A stretch of 64,000 bases of DNA from NCBI GenBank assembly GCA_019722365.1, contig JADFUC010001474.1, positions 1 through 64,000 on the forward strand, written 5' to 3'. The position numbers and the translations under genes are program-made. The DNA comes from Lithospermum erythrorhizon. Lineage: Eukaryota > Streptophyta > Magnoliopsida > Boraginales > Boraginaceae. The notes beneath the pieces are model-generated. The model had not been told where the DNA came from. It did not search any database and worked only from the letters and a program-made list of their open reading frames with translations. Shown in pieces: positions 26,934 to 40,823 of the stretch; within the stretch, counting starts at the first letter, position 1; the number at the start of each line of letters is the position of its first letter.

Positions 26934-27785
26934 AGGCATATTGAAAATTAACACGCATAGCGTCTGAGGCCGGCTCGCCGATGGCCTGTTTTTAAAATAG
27001 CCGAATAATTATGGTGATGGTCAGTTGGTTTTGAAAAAATTGACAGTTGGAAAAGAGCCTGCAATCCCAGTAATAAACGAAACTTAGAGCCCTTAGAACT
27101 TTCTTGGGTTTGGTATATCGTTTGAAAGTGTCGAAATGCTTGGAGTTCGAAACGCGTTTGAAAGTGTGAATCTTAGAATTTAACGTTTGAGTATACGTTT
27201 GAACATAGAGAATGGTGAACTTTTGCAATCTGTCAAGCATTAAGCGTTTGAACACTTTCACGAGTGGCTTAGAATCGGAATGGATGGTGAATGAAATATG
27301 AAAATGATGATAAATTGTATTGTATGGGGAAACTACATCATAAGTAATGGATCGAATGTGGCGGAAACCACGGGGAGGCATATTGAAAATTAACACGTAG
27401 TAGAGAGCGAATAGCGAGTGCTTTATTTTTTAAAATAATGAATAATTAATAATTGATGGTGGTCGAGTTTGAAAAATTCAAGCGGATTGGAAGGGTAAAT
27501 CACAGGCGCTAAGCGAGCACTTCTTGGGTTTGGTATCGTTTTGAAAGTGTCGAATCTTGAGTTCGAACACGTTTGAGGTGTCGAATCTTGAATTTAACGT
27601 TTGGTATACGTTTGAACATAGAGAATCGGTGAACTTTTTGCAAATCGTGTCAAACGTTTGAGTAAGCGTTTGAGCAACTGAGGTAATGGGAATCGAATGG
27701 ATGGTGATGATATGAAGAAAATGGTAGTGGTATGTGTGAAACTCACAGTAAATGTCCCCAGTGATAATGGATTGATGTAGCGGAC
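26934..27785. repeat. Tandem duplication, period 442 bp
   Basis: Two adjacent copies, 26,934-27,375 and 27,376-27,785, both start with AGGCATATTGAAAATTAACA and both contain CTTGGGTTTGGTAT, GAACATAGAGAAT and GTTTGA-rich stretches in the same order. Within each copy, words like CGTTTGAAAGTGT recur. The copies differ by many indels. No gene. Confidence 0.8.
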
Positions 27786-28234
27786 AGGTGCATTTTGCGG
27801 CGGTTCGATCGGGTCCGATCGACGGCGAATTTTGGGTTCGTTTGTATTCTTCAGGCAGGAATGGTGAATCGGTTTTGATTCACTAATCCCTATAGTGTTA
27901 GCTTGTCACTAGGGCTTTCAATTTTCAGCTCAATTCCACCAAAAAAACATTATTGTTGATCAATCAATTGAAGATCAACATTCCCAATTAGACTTGAAAA
28001 AGCAAATCACTGATACCTTTTTATCAATTTCACTACCAACCAAATTGAATCACAATTTCACATCAATTGAGGATCAACACACAAAACCCTAGCTCAATTT
28101 GTGTTGATCAATCAATTTTGAGATAAAGATCAAAACCCTAATCTTTTTATTCAATCAAAACAGTTTCTTTAATCCATATCCATATTCACATCTTCACCAT
28201 TATTGATTTTTTTTTTCATTTTTCATCTTTTTAT

Positions 28235-28388
28235 CATTAAAAATTGGATCTTTAATATCTTCATCTGCACCATTATTGATTTTCGTCTTTTTATTATTAA
28301 AAATTGAATCCTTAATGTCTTCATCTGCACCATTATTGAATTTTTAAACAAAAATTGATCATTTTTATGAATAAAAATTGGATCTTTA
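28235..28388 (+). promoter_or_regulatory. 5' leader region with three related ~60-bp repeats
   Basis: Just upstream of the TMEM41-like gene, the word AAAATTGGATCTTTAAT or a close variant occurs at about 28,240, 28,301 and 28,375. The first two are followed by TCTTCATCTGCACCATTATT. The third copy runs directly into the gene's start codon. The tract is T/A-rich, like a plant 5' leader. Where transcription starts cannot be told. Confidence 0.6.
28315..28347 (+). other. Possible upstream ORF (10 codons) in the TMEM41-like gene leader
   Basis: ATG TCT TCA .. TTT TAA encodes MSSSAPLLNF and stops 41 bp before the main start codon. Its ATG arises in the second leader repeat, at the place equivalent to the main ATG in the third repeat. 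It matters only if the mRNA begins upstream of it, which is not shown. Confidence 0.35.
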
Positions 28389-31300
28389 ATGGCTGCTCAA
28401 AGGGGGTTGGTTGTGGATACAAGGTATAATGTTGTTGATGAATTGGAAAAGAAGGATTTGATATTGGATTTGGAATCACCAACTGGGAAAAGATTTAAAG
28501 CTGAAGGGGGGAAGTTTCCTTTGTCAAAATGGGAAGTAGTGATTGGTTTGGGAGTTTTCTTAATTTGTTTAATGGGTTTGTTGTCTGTTTACATGACCAT
28601 GCCTGCTGCTGAGTTTGGGAAGATCAAGTTTCCTCATACTATTTCTGATCTTCGTTTGCTCAAGTGAGTTTTTTAGTTGAATTTGTAATTGTATTTAGTT
28701 TGGGTTGCAAGATTCTCAATTTCCATGCCTTATGGAGTCAAAGATTTTGTATTATCTCTTATATAGTAGAATAAGTCAAAATGGCTCGCTGCATTACCTA
28801 CATTTATTATCTACTGTGAAGTAGTAGATTGTCATTGCACTTGATGTTGGGTCCATACGGAAACAGCTTCTCTGTTATCACAGGGTAAGGCCGTATTATA
28901 ATCCTCCCCCTCTTCCCCCAACCTGCTCAGGTGAGAGCCTCTTTATAGGCATTGAGGCATGATATTGTTATTGTTGTTTTGTAAAGATTTATGTGATTGT
29001 TGAATGGCCTTTAAGGAAGTTAACTACTTATTAATTAGCTGCCTTATGATCTTTCTGAGTTAGTTAGAAAAAATCATTGTTTTGTTTAGTGTTAGATTTG
29101 AGATTGTACATTTTGTGGTGTATCTTGTGCTTGCTAATGTATACTCACAGATTAGTTATCATCGGCAAATCTTCACGTTAAAGGATTAATCAATGTATTT
29201 GTACTGTGTGACAGGAAGTTTGATCTGATATGGCTGTAGTACTCGCATAGTCCCCTGATTGTGTTTCATTTTTAAAATTAAGAAGTTTATTTGTATTTTG
29301 TATCATGGATCTGTTGATTTAATTATTCTGTTGGATATGTGTAATTGTTTGAATTTCTATGTGGTACCTGTTTTATGTGGACAATTTGAATAAAATATTT
29401 GGTGTTTGGGCCATGGTTCAATTTCCTTCAACCGAAAGCTTTCACGATCTTTACTTAAAAGTAGAATTCTGTTCCTACCGTACTTTGCTTGTAATGGGGA
29501 CAATATAAAACTTCTTTTTATTCTGGAATAGCCTTTAACTAAGCACTATTTATCCTCTATTTTCATTCTTTATCCTTTTAAAAGTTATTTAATACGAGCA
29601 TTGATTCAATTATGAACACATTTTTCCCCTGGTGTCTCCTTTAGTCATAGGCAGTGATCACTATTATCTTTATATTCCTAGGAGCATGTGTTATAAATTG
29701 GAACAGTTAAGTTTATACGTTTACTTTTAATGCGCGTGCATATTACATGCCTTCTAATTCCATGTTTTAATGGTATGTCGTTTTACCAACATCTTGTAAT
29801 GAAGTATTAAGTGATCTGCATAAACTGTTTTACTTTCTGTTAAATTTATTTACTTGTTTCAACCTAATCATTTTGTTTGAACCTTGTTTCAGAGATTATC
29901 TCTCAACATATGCTACTGCTTATCCAGCAAAGTTCATTGTTGGTTACTGCTCTACGTACATATTCATGCAGACATTCATGATTCCAGGGACCATTTTCAT
30001 GTCCTTGCTCGCTGGATCTCTTTTTGGGGTCTTGAAAGGTCTCTTCTTGGTAGTCTTTAACTCTACTGCTGGTGCATCATCCTGTTTTTTCCTATCCAAA
30101 TTAATCGGCAGGCCCATAGTAAGCTGGTTGTGGCCAGAAAAGTTGAGAGTTTTCCAAGCTGAGGTAGCTAAGCCCCACTAAGTAACTTAAACTTGTTTAA
30201 TCTGTTGATTATTATTTATTTCTTGTGTAATTTGTAATCTTGTTGGGGTTTCAGATAGCAAAGCATAGAGACAAGCTGCTCAACTATATGCTCTTCTTGC
30301 GAGTAACTCCAACATTACCAAATCTTTTTATCAATTTGGCATCTCCAATTGTGGATATACCATTTCATATATTCTTCTTTGCAACGGTGATAGGTCTTAT
30401 TCCGGCAGCTTACATTACTGTCAGGGTAAGTTTGTTTCCCAGTTGGTAAGAGAACTGAATGCATGTGATAACGTAGCAAGCTTTGCAATAGTCAGCACTC
30501 AGCAGTGAGGATATCTTGATTTTCTAAATAAGTATGAAAGCCATGATTATAAGGAATCTACATATGGCACTAACCACAATCAGAAATGATGATTTCTGTT
30601 TTAAGATTTGATTTAAGCAAACCTCGAAGATTAGACATGCATGCTATGAATCGACCGTTCTCAATGACTAGCTTCGGCATATAGTGGGTTGCCATATTTA
30701 TTTTGTAGCATAAAAGATGTCTTTTATAACTCCAGGGGTTGGTCTATTGGTAAAAGACCAGTTTGAATTCTGTAAAGGTTCTTAGGCTGGTGAATACATC
30801 TGTAAGTGCTCAAATGGCTTGGAGAATTTCCTTATCTTGGCCTGAGCACCATCCTTATCCTAAATTTCCCCCTACCAAAACGAGAAAAAAGAAAGAAAGA
30901 AAAACGTCTATAGTAACCCATGTTTAGAAAACATTGTTATTGGTATTCTGTAAGTGGTACATGTGAGAGCTGTATCAGACAAATATTTACTTCTTGATGC
31001 TTCCATTTCAGGAACACCATGTTTTCTTATGGTGTTCAAAAGGATGGTAGTACTTTGTGGTCCATTTAGTTTAGTGTTCATGATAGCTTGTGGTTTAGGC
31101 CATAAATTTACAGAAGTCAAAATCACGGCTTAAATACCAAGCTCAGGAGTGGCACCTTTGGTTTACAGAAGTCAAAATTTACTGATGAGATATATTGATC
31201 ATATTATAGGGAAATGATCAAGGAAAGGATCGCTTTGGTTTGTTCTAGTAATCACAGAGATCCAACATTGAGAATTATTTATCATTATTTCACTTGATTT

Positions 31301-31519
31301 ACTGAGGCTGTATCCTTGATACAAAAGTTTCATTTTGGCTGTTCCTTTTTCTAATGTATTTATCGGTGTTGTTGCTTGTGCTTTCAGGCAGGTCTTGCTC
31401 TTGGAGATCTCAAGTCTGTAAAAGACCTCTATGATTTGAAGACACTCTCTGTTCTTTTTCTTATTGGGTTAGTTGCCATTTTACCAACTCTTCTGAAGAG
31501 GAAGCGAGTATATGAATAA
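28389..31519 (+). CDS. TMEM41-like VTT-domain (SNARE-associated Golgi family) membrane protein
   Basis: Four exons, all with GT..AG introns and kept frame: 28,389-28,663, 29,893-30,163, 30,255-30,425 and 31,388-31,519, giving 282 residues. After a polar N-terminus there is a membrane segment at about residues 49-70. The VTT core follows, with FMIPGTIFMSLLAGSLFG and STAGASSCFFLSKLIGR in exon 2 and RVTPTLPN..INLASP at about 198-214. A last hydrophobic segment (258-275) precedes a basic tail, KRKRVYE. Family members (TMEM41B, VMP1) act in the ER as lipid scramblases linked to autophagosome and lipid-droplet formation; whether this plant protein does so is inference. The start is the first in-frame ATG of a frame that stays open to the splice site. 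It converges on the L21 gene, 833 bp apart. It resembles Arabidopsis At1g71940 as I recall it. Confidence 0.92.
28845..28985 (+). mobile_element. Au-like SINE in intron 1 of the TMEM41-like gene
   Basis: The stretch contains GGAAACAGCTTCTCTGTTAT and CAGGGTAAGGCCGTATTATA, followed by a C-rich CCTCCCC tract and a TTGTTATTGTTGTTTT end. These are hallmarks of the plant Au-type SINE and its relatives (GGAAACAGCCTCT, GGGTAAGG, TTGTTGTT tail). It appears degenerate and lacks a clear 5' Pol III promoter part. Confidence 0.6.
30735..30905 (+). mobile_element. tRNA-derived SINE-like insertion in intron 3
   Basis: The insertion starts with GGGGTTGGTCTATTGGTAAA, which fits a Pol III A-box (TGGTCTATTGG). 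It ends in an A-rich AAAAAAGAAAGAAAGAAAAA tail, usual for plant SINEs. A B-box is not clear and no target duplication was confirmed. Confidence 0.45.
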
Positions 31520-32352
31520 CCATAAAATGTAAACTGAGCAACATGATACAAATGCCATGGCGATAATTATACATCAGTGTCATGATATCGTGGAATATGA
31601 TCAGCTGAAAAGCTAGCTTGGATTAATACTTACCTGCATTCACTAATGTGGACAGCTGCACTTCTTTATTAATGGTCTAGCAACTGCAGTTACCTAGCTC
31701 AGGACCACATAAGTTCTAATTTTCTCAAACAATTATTTCCATATGTGAATCACAAGCTTCATACTGTGAATCTCAAACCTTTCAGCTATACATACAGTAG
31801 TTTCTGTAAAGATTGATACATACACTCACTTAGGTGTTAAAGGTAGATATGTAATCAGGGAGATATCCTTATTCCTGAAAGCCTCCCAAACCTTATTAGA
31901 TTCTGAAGTTTTCCCTGATGTATCTACTTCAAATATAATTTTGAAGATGATTCTAATCTAGGTTTTCTGTTGTGCATCGTTCAATTGTTCATTAGATAGT
32001 GCCGTGTTTGCCATACATAATTCCGACTTATTTTATAATACAGCTCAATGAGACATAATTAATGAACTTTTTAGAGGTGATTTAACATAACCAAGTACTT
32101 GCTATTTACCGAAATAGCTAAAGTAAAGAGGAACTCAAAAGTTGAACTCGGCAAAGAAGTCGAAAAGGACATCATAATCTAATTAAGCAAAATCTCTGAA
32201 TGAGAAAGTTGTGCCCCTTACAATATCCATTAGTTGTAGCAAAAAAATTACATCAACCATAATGTTCATTGGTGGAACCTCAACTCGGAGTATCAACAAA
32301 AACTTTACAACTAAGTAGCCCCCAAATTGGCTTAAAGCCTCAATGTGGAGTA
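31520..32352. other. Convergent intergenic region
   Basis: This holds the 3' ends of two genes transcribed toward each other (TMEM41-like on +, L21 on -). It is AT-rich with no open frame, repeat or RNA gene that I recognise. Both 3' untranslated regions are expected here. Confidence 0.6.
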
Positions 32353-34777
32353 TCATGGCAGTGTGGCAAAAGGCGAGTCTTCATAACCAGTGATTCCCAC
32401 AATTCTTATGCGAGTAATTGGCTGCATATGAAAAGAAGTTAATATCAGCACAATGTGCAGGTAAATTCTGTAAGAACTAGAGAAACGAAGTAAGATAAAT
32501 TTAACACAAAACAGTATTGTATTTATAATTTACATAAACGCCTCTCCATTCTCTGCAGAGAAAACAGTAAAAAGAAACAGGAAACCAGCAGTGCAGAGCA
32601 AGTCATATATGTGCATAGTGCAAAAGGACTTTGCGATATGATTATAGTACCTGGCGATGACCAATGTTCCTTCTGTAGTTCTTTTTCTTCTTGTATTTGA
32701 AAACTACAACCTTCTTATCTAGTGTCTGTGCCAAAAAACAGGGTTGAACAATGTTGATGACAGAAATGCAATATTTCCAAAAGAAAATCAACATGAAGGA
32801 CATTGTCGCACCTGCTCCTCCACAACAGCATGTACTACTGCATTAGACACAATTGGTTTTCCAATCCAAGTTTTCGTCTTAGATCCAACTAGTAACACCT
32901 TGTTCAATACAATCTGCAGAAGTCACAAAGCATAAAACCTCCAAATTATTCTAGCACTTATATTTCAGAAAACTGAAATTTCCTGAATAGACTGATAAGT
33001 AAGTACCAGCAAACACTTACATTCAGAAACATGTATAGACTGATAAGTACGTACCAGCAAACAAATATTAATTTTCCTAGTCAAGAAGGTAGAACAATTG
33101 AAGTTTCCTTCAAGAATACAGAATAGGAAGGCAGGACCTCCAAAGTAATTTAAATGCAGATTTAGTGAGTGCCCGTATCTGAAGCACCCATGAAGTCATA
33201 AGAAACACTCGTAATACATGCTTATAATACATGCCTCTTCTAGACATAATTGAAAAAAAAAAATTAACTACTGAAACGAGGACAAAGGTGCATCTTGGCA
33301 AATCCATGAAACCCCCTCTCAGGGGTTCTCTGGAAGTCATTGTTTGTAACTTTGATGTAAGCATGGAATAAAAAAAGAGACGAGTAATGCCATGAATAGC
33401 TCCAACCATAGGTATGAAAAGGAGAACAAAGCAACAGTGCTCAACAGAACTAGATCAAAGTGATTACTCAAAACACTTTATGAAACATTGATTAGATTAG
33501 TGGATGGACTTACTTTATCATTTACATTTGCGCCTTTCAGCCTCTGGGTATAGATGTAGCGGCCCGGGAACACAATATATTGTCTCGAGCCAACCTAATA
33601 AGAGGAGAATGTGGGAGAAGGCGATTCAGAAAAATAGCAAATGAACATACATCCTAATAAACAAGCACCAAGAAATCAAAAATGGTGAAATATTAGCTTC
33701 AAACATAAGAAACTGGAATATTTACAAGCATTATCAAAACGTTAGCAATATAAGATGGAGCAAAGCAAACAAAAAGTTCTTTGTGCAGCATTCATTTTAT
33801 TCTTCTGAGCTATTTGTTCCTAATATCTTCAAACCATTTTTAAAATACTGAAAACATCTTCCACCAGAAATCAGCTGGTATTTTCTTAAATTTCAAAGCA
33901 CTGAATGCTCGCAATCTTGAAATGCTAATATACTACTATATTTAGATATACATGGGAAGGAAGGAGGAAAAAGAAATATAGTACTACAAAGCATATAGCC
34001 ATTGCACTTTACACTTAAGCTATTCTGTAACTTTAATTCCACACAAGATCACAGAAACCTCAATGGCTCCAATCAAAAGCAGGCAGCAAATTCTCCAATC
34101 AAACTCATGGCTATGAAATTCAGTACGACTACATTTGGTTAACTTTTCATTTAAAAACCCCTATCTAGCTTGCCATCTTAAGAAAACACCAAAAGCCTCA
34201 AATTTTGACCACAAATTGTACACTTGGGAACACTACTTTTCCTAAAAAGTTACTAGCTATATCAAATTAAGGTGCAAGGCACTAGTAAATACGGAGTAAT
34301 AAATAAAAATGTAATCTTCCACCAAAGATGTACTTAATTTCTCAATTTAAGGTGAATGCCCACATAAACAACAACCAAAAAGACGAAACATTCCACAAGG
34401 TACTTAATTTATCAAATTAAGGTGCAAAACCCACAAAAATAAAAACTAAAAAAAATTTAAATTCCACCTTAAGTTGATAAAGTTAGTAATTTTATAATAA
34501 AAAATAAATAAATGAATTGAAAAGTTACCATTATAACAGCAAAAATTTCTTCCGCTTTGGGTTTTTGAGATTCCTCAGGAACTGTAGTTTGGGGCTCAGC
34601 TAACTGAGCAGTAGATTTAGGGACAAAAGATGGCATTTGGGTGAGTTTTAGAGAGGACAGTGATTGTGAAATGGAGGCAACATTAGTTGAAGTTGAATTT
34701 GAAATTGAAGTACATTTTATTTGAGGCAATGATGATACAGTTAAGGATGGTGATGAACATACAGAAAGTGTTGCCAT
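32353..34777 (-). CDS. RPL21: 50S ribosomal protein L21, chloroplastic (bL21c), nuclear-encoded
   Basis: Five exons on the bottom strand: 34,777-34,529, 33,594-33,514, 32,913-32,812, 32,725-32,651 and 32,421-32,353. All junctions are GT..AG and all fall between codons; the product has 191 residues. The first ~65 residues are Ser/Thr-rich and poor in acidic residues until EEIFAV, typical of a plastid transit peptide. The L21 domain follows: FAVIMVGSRQYIVFPGRY, LNKVLLVGSKTKTWIGKP, and the diagnostic KKKKNYRRNIGHRQPITRI near the C-terminus. It binds 23S rRNA in the large subunit of the plastid ribosome. I chose the ATG of MATLSV; an in-frame TTG four codons upstream is not a credible start. The mature part is slightly shorter than in spinach or Arabidopsis as I recall them. 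It lies 682 bp from the stop of the kinase gene on the same strand, the order I recall for Arabidopsis RPL21C and CPK11. Confidence 0.95.
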
Positions 34778-35459
34778 TGTTGAGCTCAAATTTGGATCGA
34801 TGAAGTTGTTGCTTATCCTTTCCCCCTTTTTGCCACTTCTATTATCTTATCATTAGACCATGGCTAGACGCCTAGACCATGTCACGGATTTACCCTTTCC
34901 AATCGCTACGTAATCGGTCAAGTAGCTCGAGCTATTATTATTTCATAGATATTTTATATAGTTAAAATGCTTATCAAGTTGAGAGAAATTCAACACTAGA
35001 CCAATTTGGTGTATTCAATCTCAATGTGGAATAATTCATGTTGTTTTTATTTAATAGAAAATTTATTTTACTCCTATATCTTAAATAATCAATAATATCA
35101 ATTGATAGTTACAAGTAGGAGTGAGTATTTTCGTGTATGGTACCATTGTATTTAGTGCTCTCAAACTACACATGATAAAAGATGAACATCTATCACACCT
35201 CACAAGTCACAAGCATATATATCTCTAATCAAATGAGAAAAATGGTTGCATTTTGCATCATGACAAAAATTGTTGATGATGCATCTCATCGAACATTTAA
35301 CATGTGAGTACATTTCCATCTGGTATATAATAACATCAACAACAACAAAAATAGCTGAAGCATACTATTATCATTATAACCTTACAAATTTCAAAAATGG
35401 ACTCAAGAGTGTCTACTCTCCATTTTCACAACATACAAGCTAGCAGTTGGTATGATTGG
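34778..35459. other. Intergenic region upstream of L21, downstream of the kinase
   Basis: AT-rich spacer of 682 bp. It should contain the L21 promoter and 5' leader (right of 34,777) and the kinase 3' untranslated region (left of 35,460). No repeat or further gene was seen. Confidence 0.55.
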
Positions 35460-38201
<2,742 letters not shown>

Positions 38202-39519
38202 GTTTTCTTATGTGTTCTTATTGCATGTATATTATGTACCCCTTTATAGGAAGATAACAAGAAGATGGCGTTTGTATATTTATTCTATGATATGAAAACT
38301 CAAAGGATAGGTGATAATAGGGAAATATGTACCTAAAAATGGAAGAATCATATGAAATAATATAAGGAAAGGTTGAGAGTGATTTCCCATGATCTAGACG
38401 ATTGAGAGCTTCTAAGATAACGTGCTTCAACGTGATCAAAACACATGAGATGTCATCTTCTCCCTCCGAATATTACTATTAGTTGGATTAAACAAAAATT
38501 CATGGTGCATCAAAATCATTCACGGTGCATAATTACTATTGGATATGGTATACATTACTTATCAAGTAATATATCATTACTTAATAATGGTATAATTGTT
38601 AATGTCTCTAGCACTAATCACAAATAATACAAATGTTATTCATTTGTTATAATGAGCAATTAAAGAAAATATTGGCTTCAAAGAGTAAAAAATCTAACAA
38701 TATTAACGATAAATGTAAAGGTTACTCATAAAAGCTTACGCAACGTGCAAAAATTTAGAACATATGACGATAATCCCTACCATATGGAAAATACAAGTTG
38801 CTGTTTGGAATCTACACCATTATTGGACAATCCCATAATTGGTAATAAGTCAGAAAAACCAGTTCTTTGTGATATACTTTAACAATTACAGCAAGAAGAA
38901 GAAGAATGATTATATGACTTAATTCATAATTGATAAAGCTTGCAGAAAATAAAAAGAAAACTGAATTTTATTAATCACAAGAACATAATGAGTACAATGT
39001 ACAATCTGCCATATTTATAGCTGTGATTGATTACAAGAAGTTGTAACAAGTTGATAACTATCGACCACAACTAACTCTCTATATTGTTGTACACTTGAGC
39101 TCTTAAGTTGATAACTATCGACCACAACCAACTCTCTATATTGTTTTTACACTTCAGCTCCTAACTACTTTAACTACTTGAGCTGCCCAGAAACCGACGC
39201 GTGTCTATTGCTGAATTGCTGCTTCTTGATCCAGACACGTGAGCTGCGCATGACTCACTTAAGTCACGCACGATGGACATGCCAATTGGCAAAATCCCAA
39301 ATTCGAAATTGATTGCCCTAATTGAACAATTATATCTAAAAATGCGGCAAGTAAGATCATGAATCATGAGATATCATGTTGAGCCGTTGCATAATGATGC
39401 AATGCTACAGGGCAATGTCAACTCTTCAAATGATATAACTTGAACTAGGATGTTTGAACTTTCAACCTTTATCTCAAGAGTTTACAGCCCCCTCCCTTTT
39501 CCTAAAAGAAAAATATAGG
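38202..39519. other. Intergenic region with probable LTR-derived sequence
   Basis: The right part of the kinase promoter lies just above 38,202. About 38,860-39,170, read on the bottom strand, shows AGCTATAAATATGGCAG followed by an A/T-rich, polyadenylation-like stretch. This resembles the TATA and R region of an LTR, possibly a solo LTR, but its ends were not found. No gene. Confidence 0.4.
39048..39168. repeat. Two-copy tandem repeat (~63 bp)
   Basis: AAGTTGATAACTATCGACCA is followed by an AACTCTCTATATTGTT stretch, and the pair occurs twice in a row (starts near 39,049 and 39,112). The second copy has only a few changes. It may belong to the LTR-like segment next to it. Confidence 0.75.
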
Positions 39520-39529
39520 TAAATAGAAC
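39520..39529. repeat. Target-site duplication, left
   Basis: TAAATAGAAC directly abuts the left inverted end and is identical to the copy at 40,619. Confidence 0.85.
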
Positions 39530-40618
39530 GGGTGAATGATGTTCAGGTCCCCAATTTTATGTTAAATATCAATTGGATCGCGAGTTTTTGTATTCTGGAA
39601 TTTTTAGGTCATCCAAATTTTATCTTAATTGTCAGTTAGGTCCCTTAATATAAAAAAAAAAATCTTATTGACTATTATATCCTTCCATATTTACACTATC
39701 ATTTTCTATTAATTAAGCTAATAAAAATAATTTTATGTTATTTGAGACATTTACACTAACATTTTTAAATAATTTAGCTGGATCAATAATTATAATTTAC
39801 CATAATTTGATATATTTATTTTTAATAAAATAAAATGAGATTAAATATATACATATGACTAAAATTTAAATCCTTGTCTACGTATTAATTAAATGATCGT
39901 AATAAAATTAGACGGAGTTCGATTTCATCTTAAATGTTAAGGCTTCGTTAATGGGTAATATTATTATGAAGTGATTTAACACTGTGATTATTGATTTTCT
40001 TCCTTGCTTGTGTTGTCAAGTAAAAAATGAAGTCCAACTCATTTGCAAAGTGGTTATTAGTGCAAAGAATGTCGAGGGAAGCCAGCTTGTTGATTAAGAG
40101 CATGAAATTCGGTTAATTGTTATGTTTAGGCGTGGATTGCATAAAATATTCAATCGAAATGTTGTACCATTTGGATTATTTGACTCAATACTCGAGTATC
40201 TCCTTTAAAACTTTAATTTTTTGTTGTACGTGATTTTTAAATTAGTTACAAAATAAAAATTGACATCGAAAGGGTTAAATATATGTATGTCTCCACTAAT
40301 TCAATTGTATTGGTGAAGCAATCAATTACATGGTTTATGAATGAATATACGTCATCAATTTAAATCAAAAAATAATTGGCATCACAAAAAAAAGGATTAA
40401 ATATACATATGTAATGTATTTTTTTGCAAAAAAATAATCTATAACAATTGTACTGTTATACAAAATAATATGAAATATAATGAAGTATTAATTATGTGAA
40501 GGTATAAAAGTAATTGAGGAAGTTCAAATTGATCAAAGGATCCAAGATGGTAATATGAAAAACTAAGGGACCTAATTGACATTTATAATAAAACTCGGGA
40601 CCCATATGTCATTCACCC
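39530..40618. mobile_element. Non-autonomous Mutator-like element with 10-bp target duplication
   Basis: The left end reads GGGTGAATGATGTTCAGGTC, and the right end in reverse complement reads GGGTGAATGACATATGGGTC. The inverted ends match exactly for 10 bp and then loosely for about 60 bp, including GTCAATTAGGTCCCT-like words. The element is flanked by TAAATAGAAC on both sides (39,520-39,529 and 40,619-40,628). A 9- to 11-bp target duplication with G-rich ends is characteristic of Mutator-like elements. The 1,089-bp interior is AT-rich with no transposase, so it must depend on another element. Confidence 0.8.
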
Positions 40619-40628
40619 TAAATAGAAC
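40619..40628. repeat. Target-site duplication, right
   Basis: TAAATAGAAC directly abuts the right inverted end (CATTCACCC) and is identical to the copy at 39,520. Confidence 0.85.
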
Positions 40629-40823
40629 ACAAAAGATTAATATGTTTCTATGTATTACATAGTTACACAATGAGGATGGCCATATATGCAACAAATGATT
40701 GATGATTCAAACTTCAAACATGAGATTAAAGTCTAATGTGTGAGCTTTAACTCTTGATAGAACATATTATTTGAAATATATAGCAAGCAGGAAATACATA
40801 TTATTGATATAAGATGTAACTTC

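Noticed and set aside
38242..38248. TATAAAG on the bottom strand, 41-47 bp upstream of the kinase start
   Set aside because: It would leave a leader of only about 10-15 bases, short for a plant mRNA, and AT-rich DNA gives many such matches.
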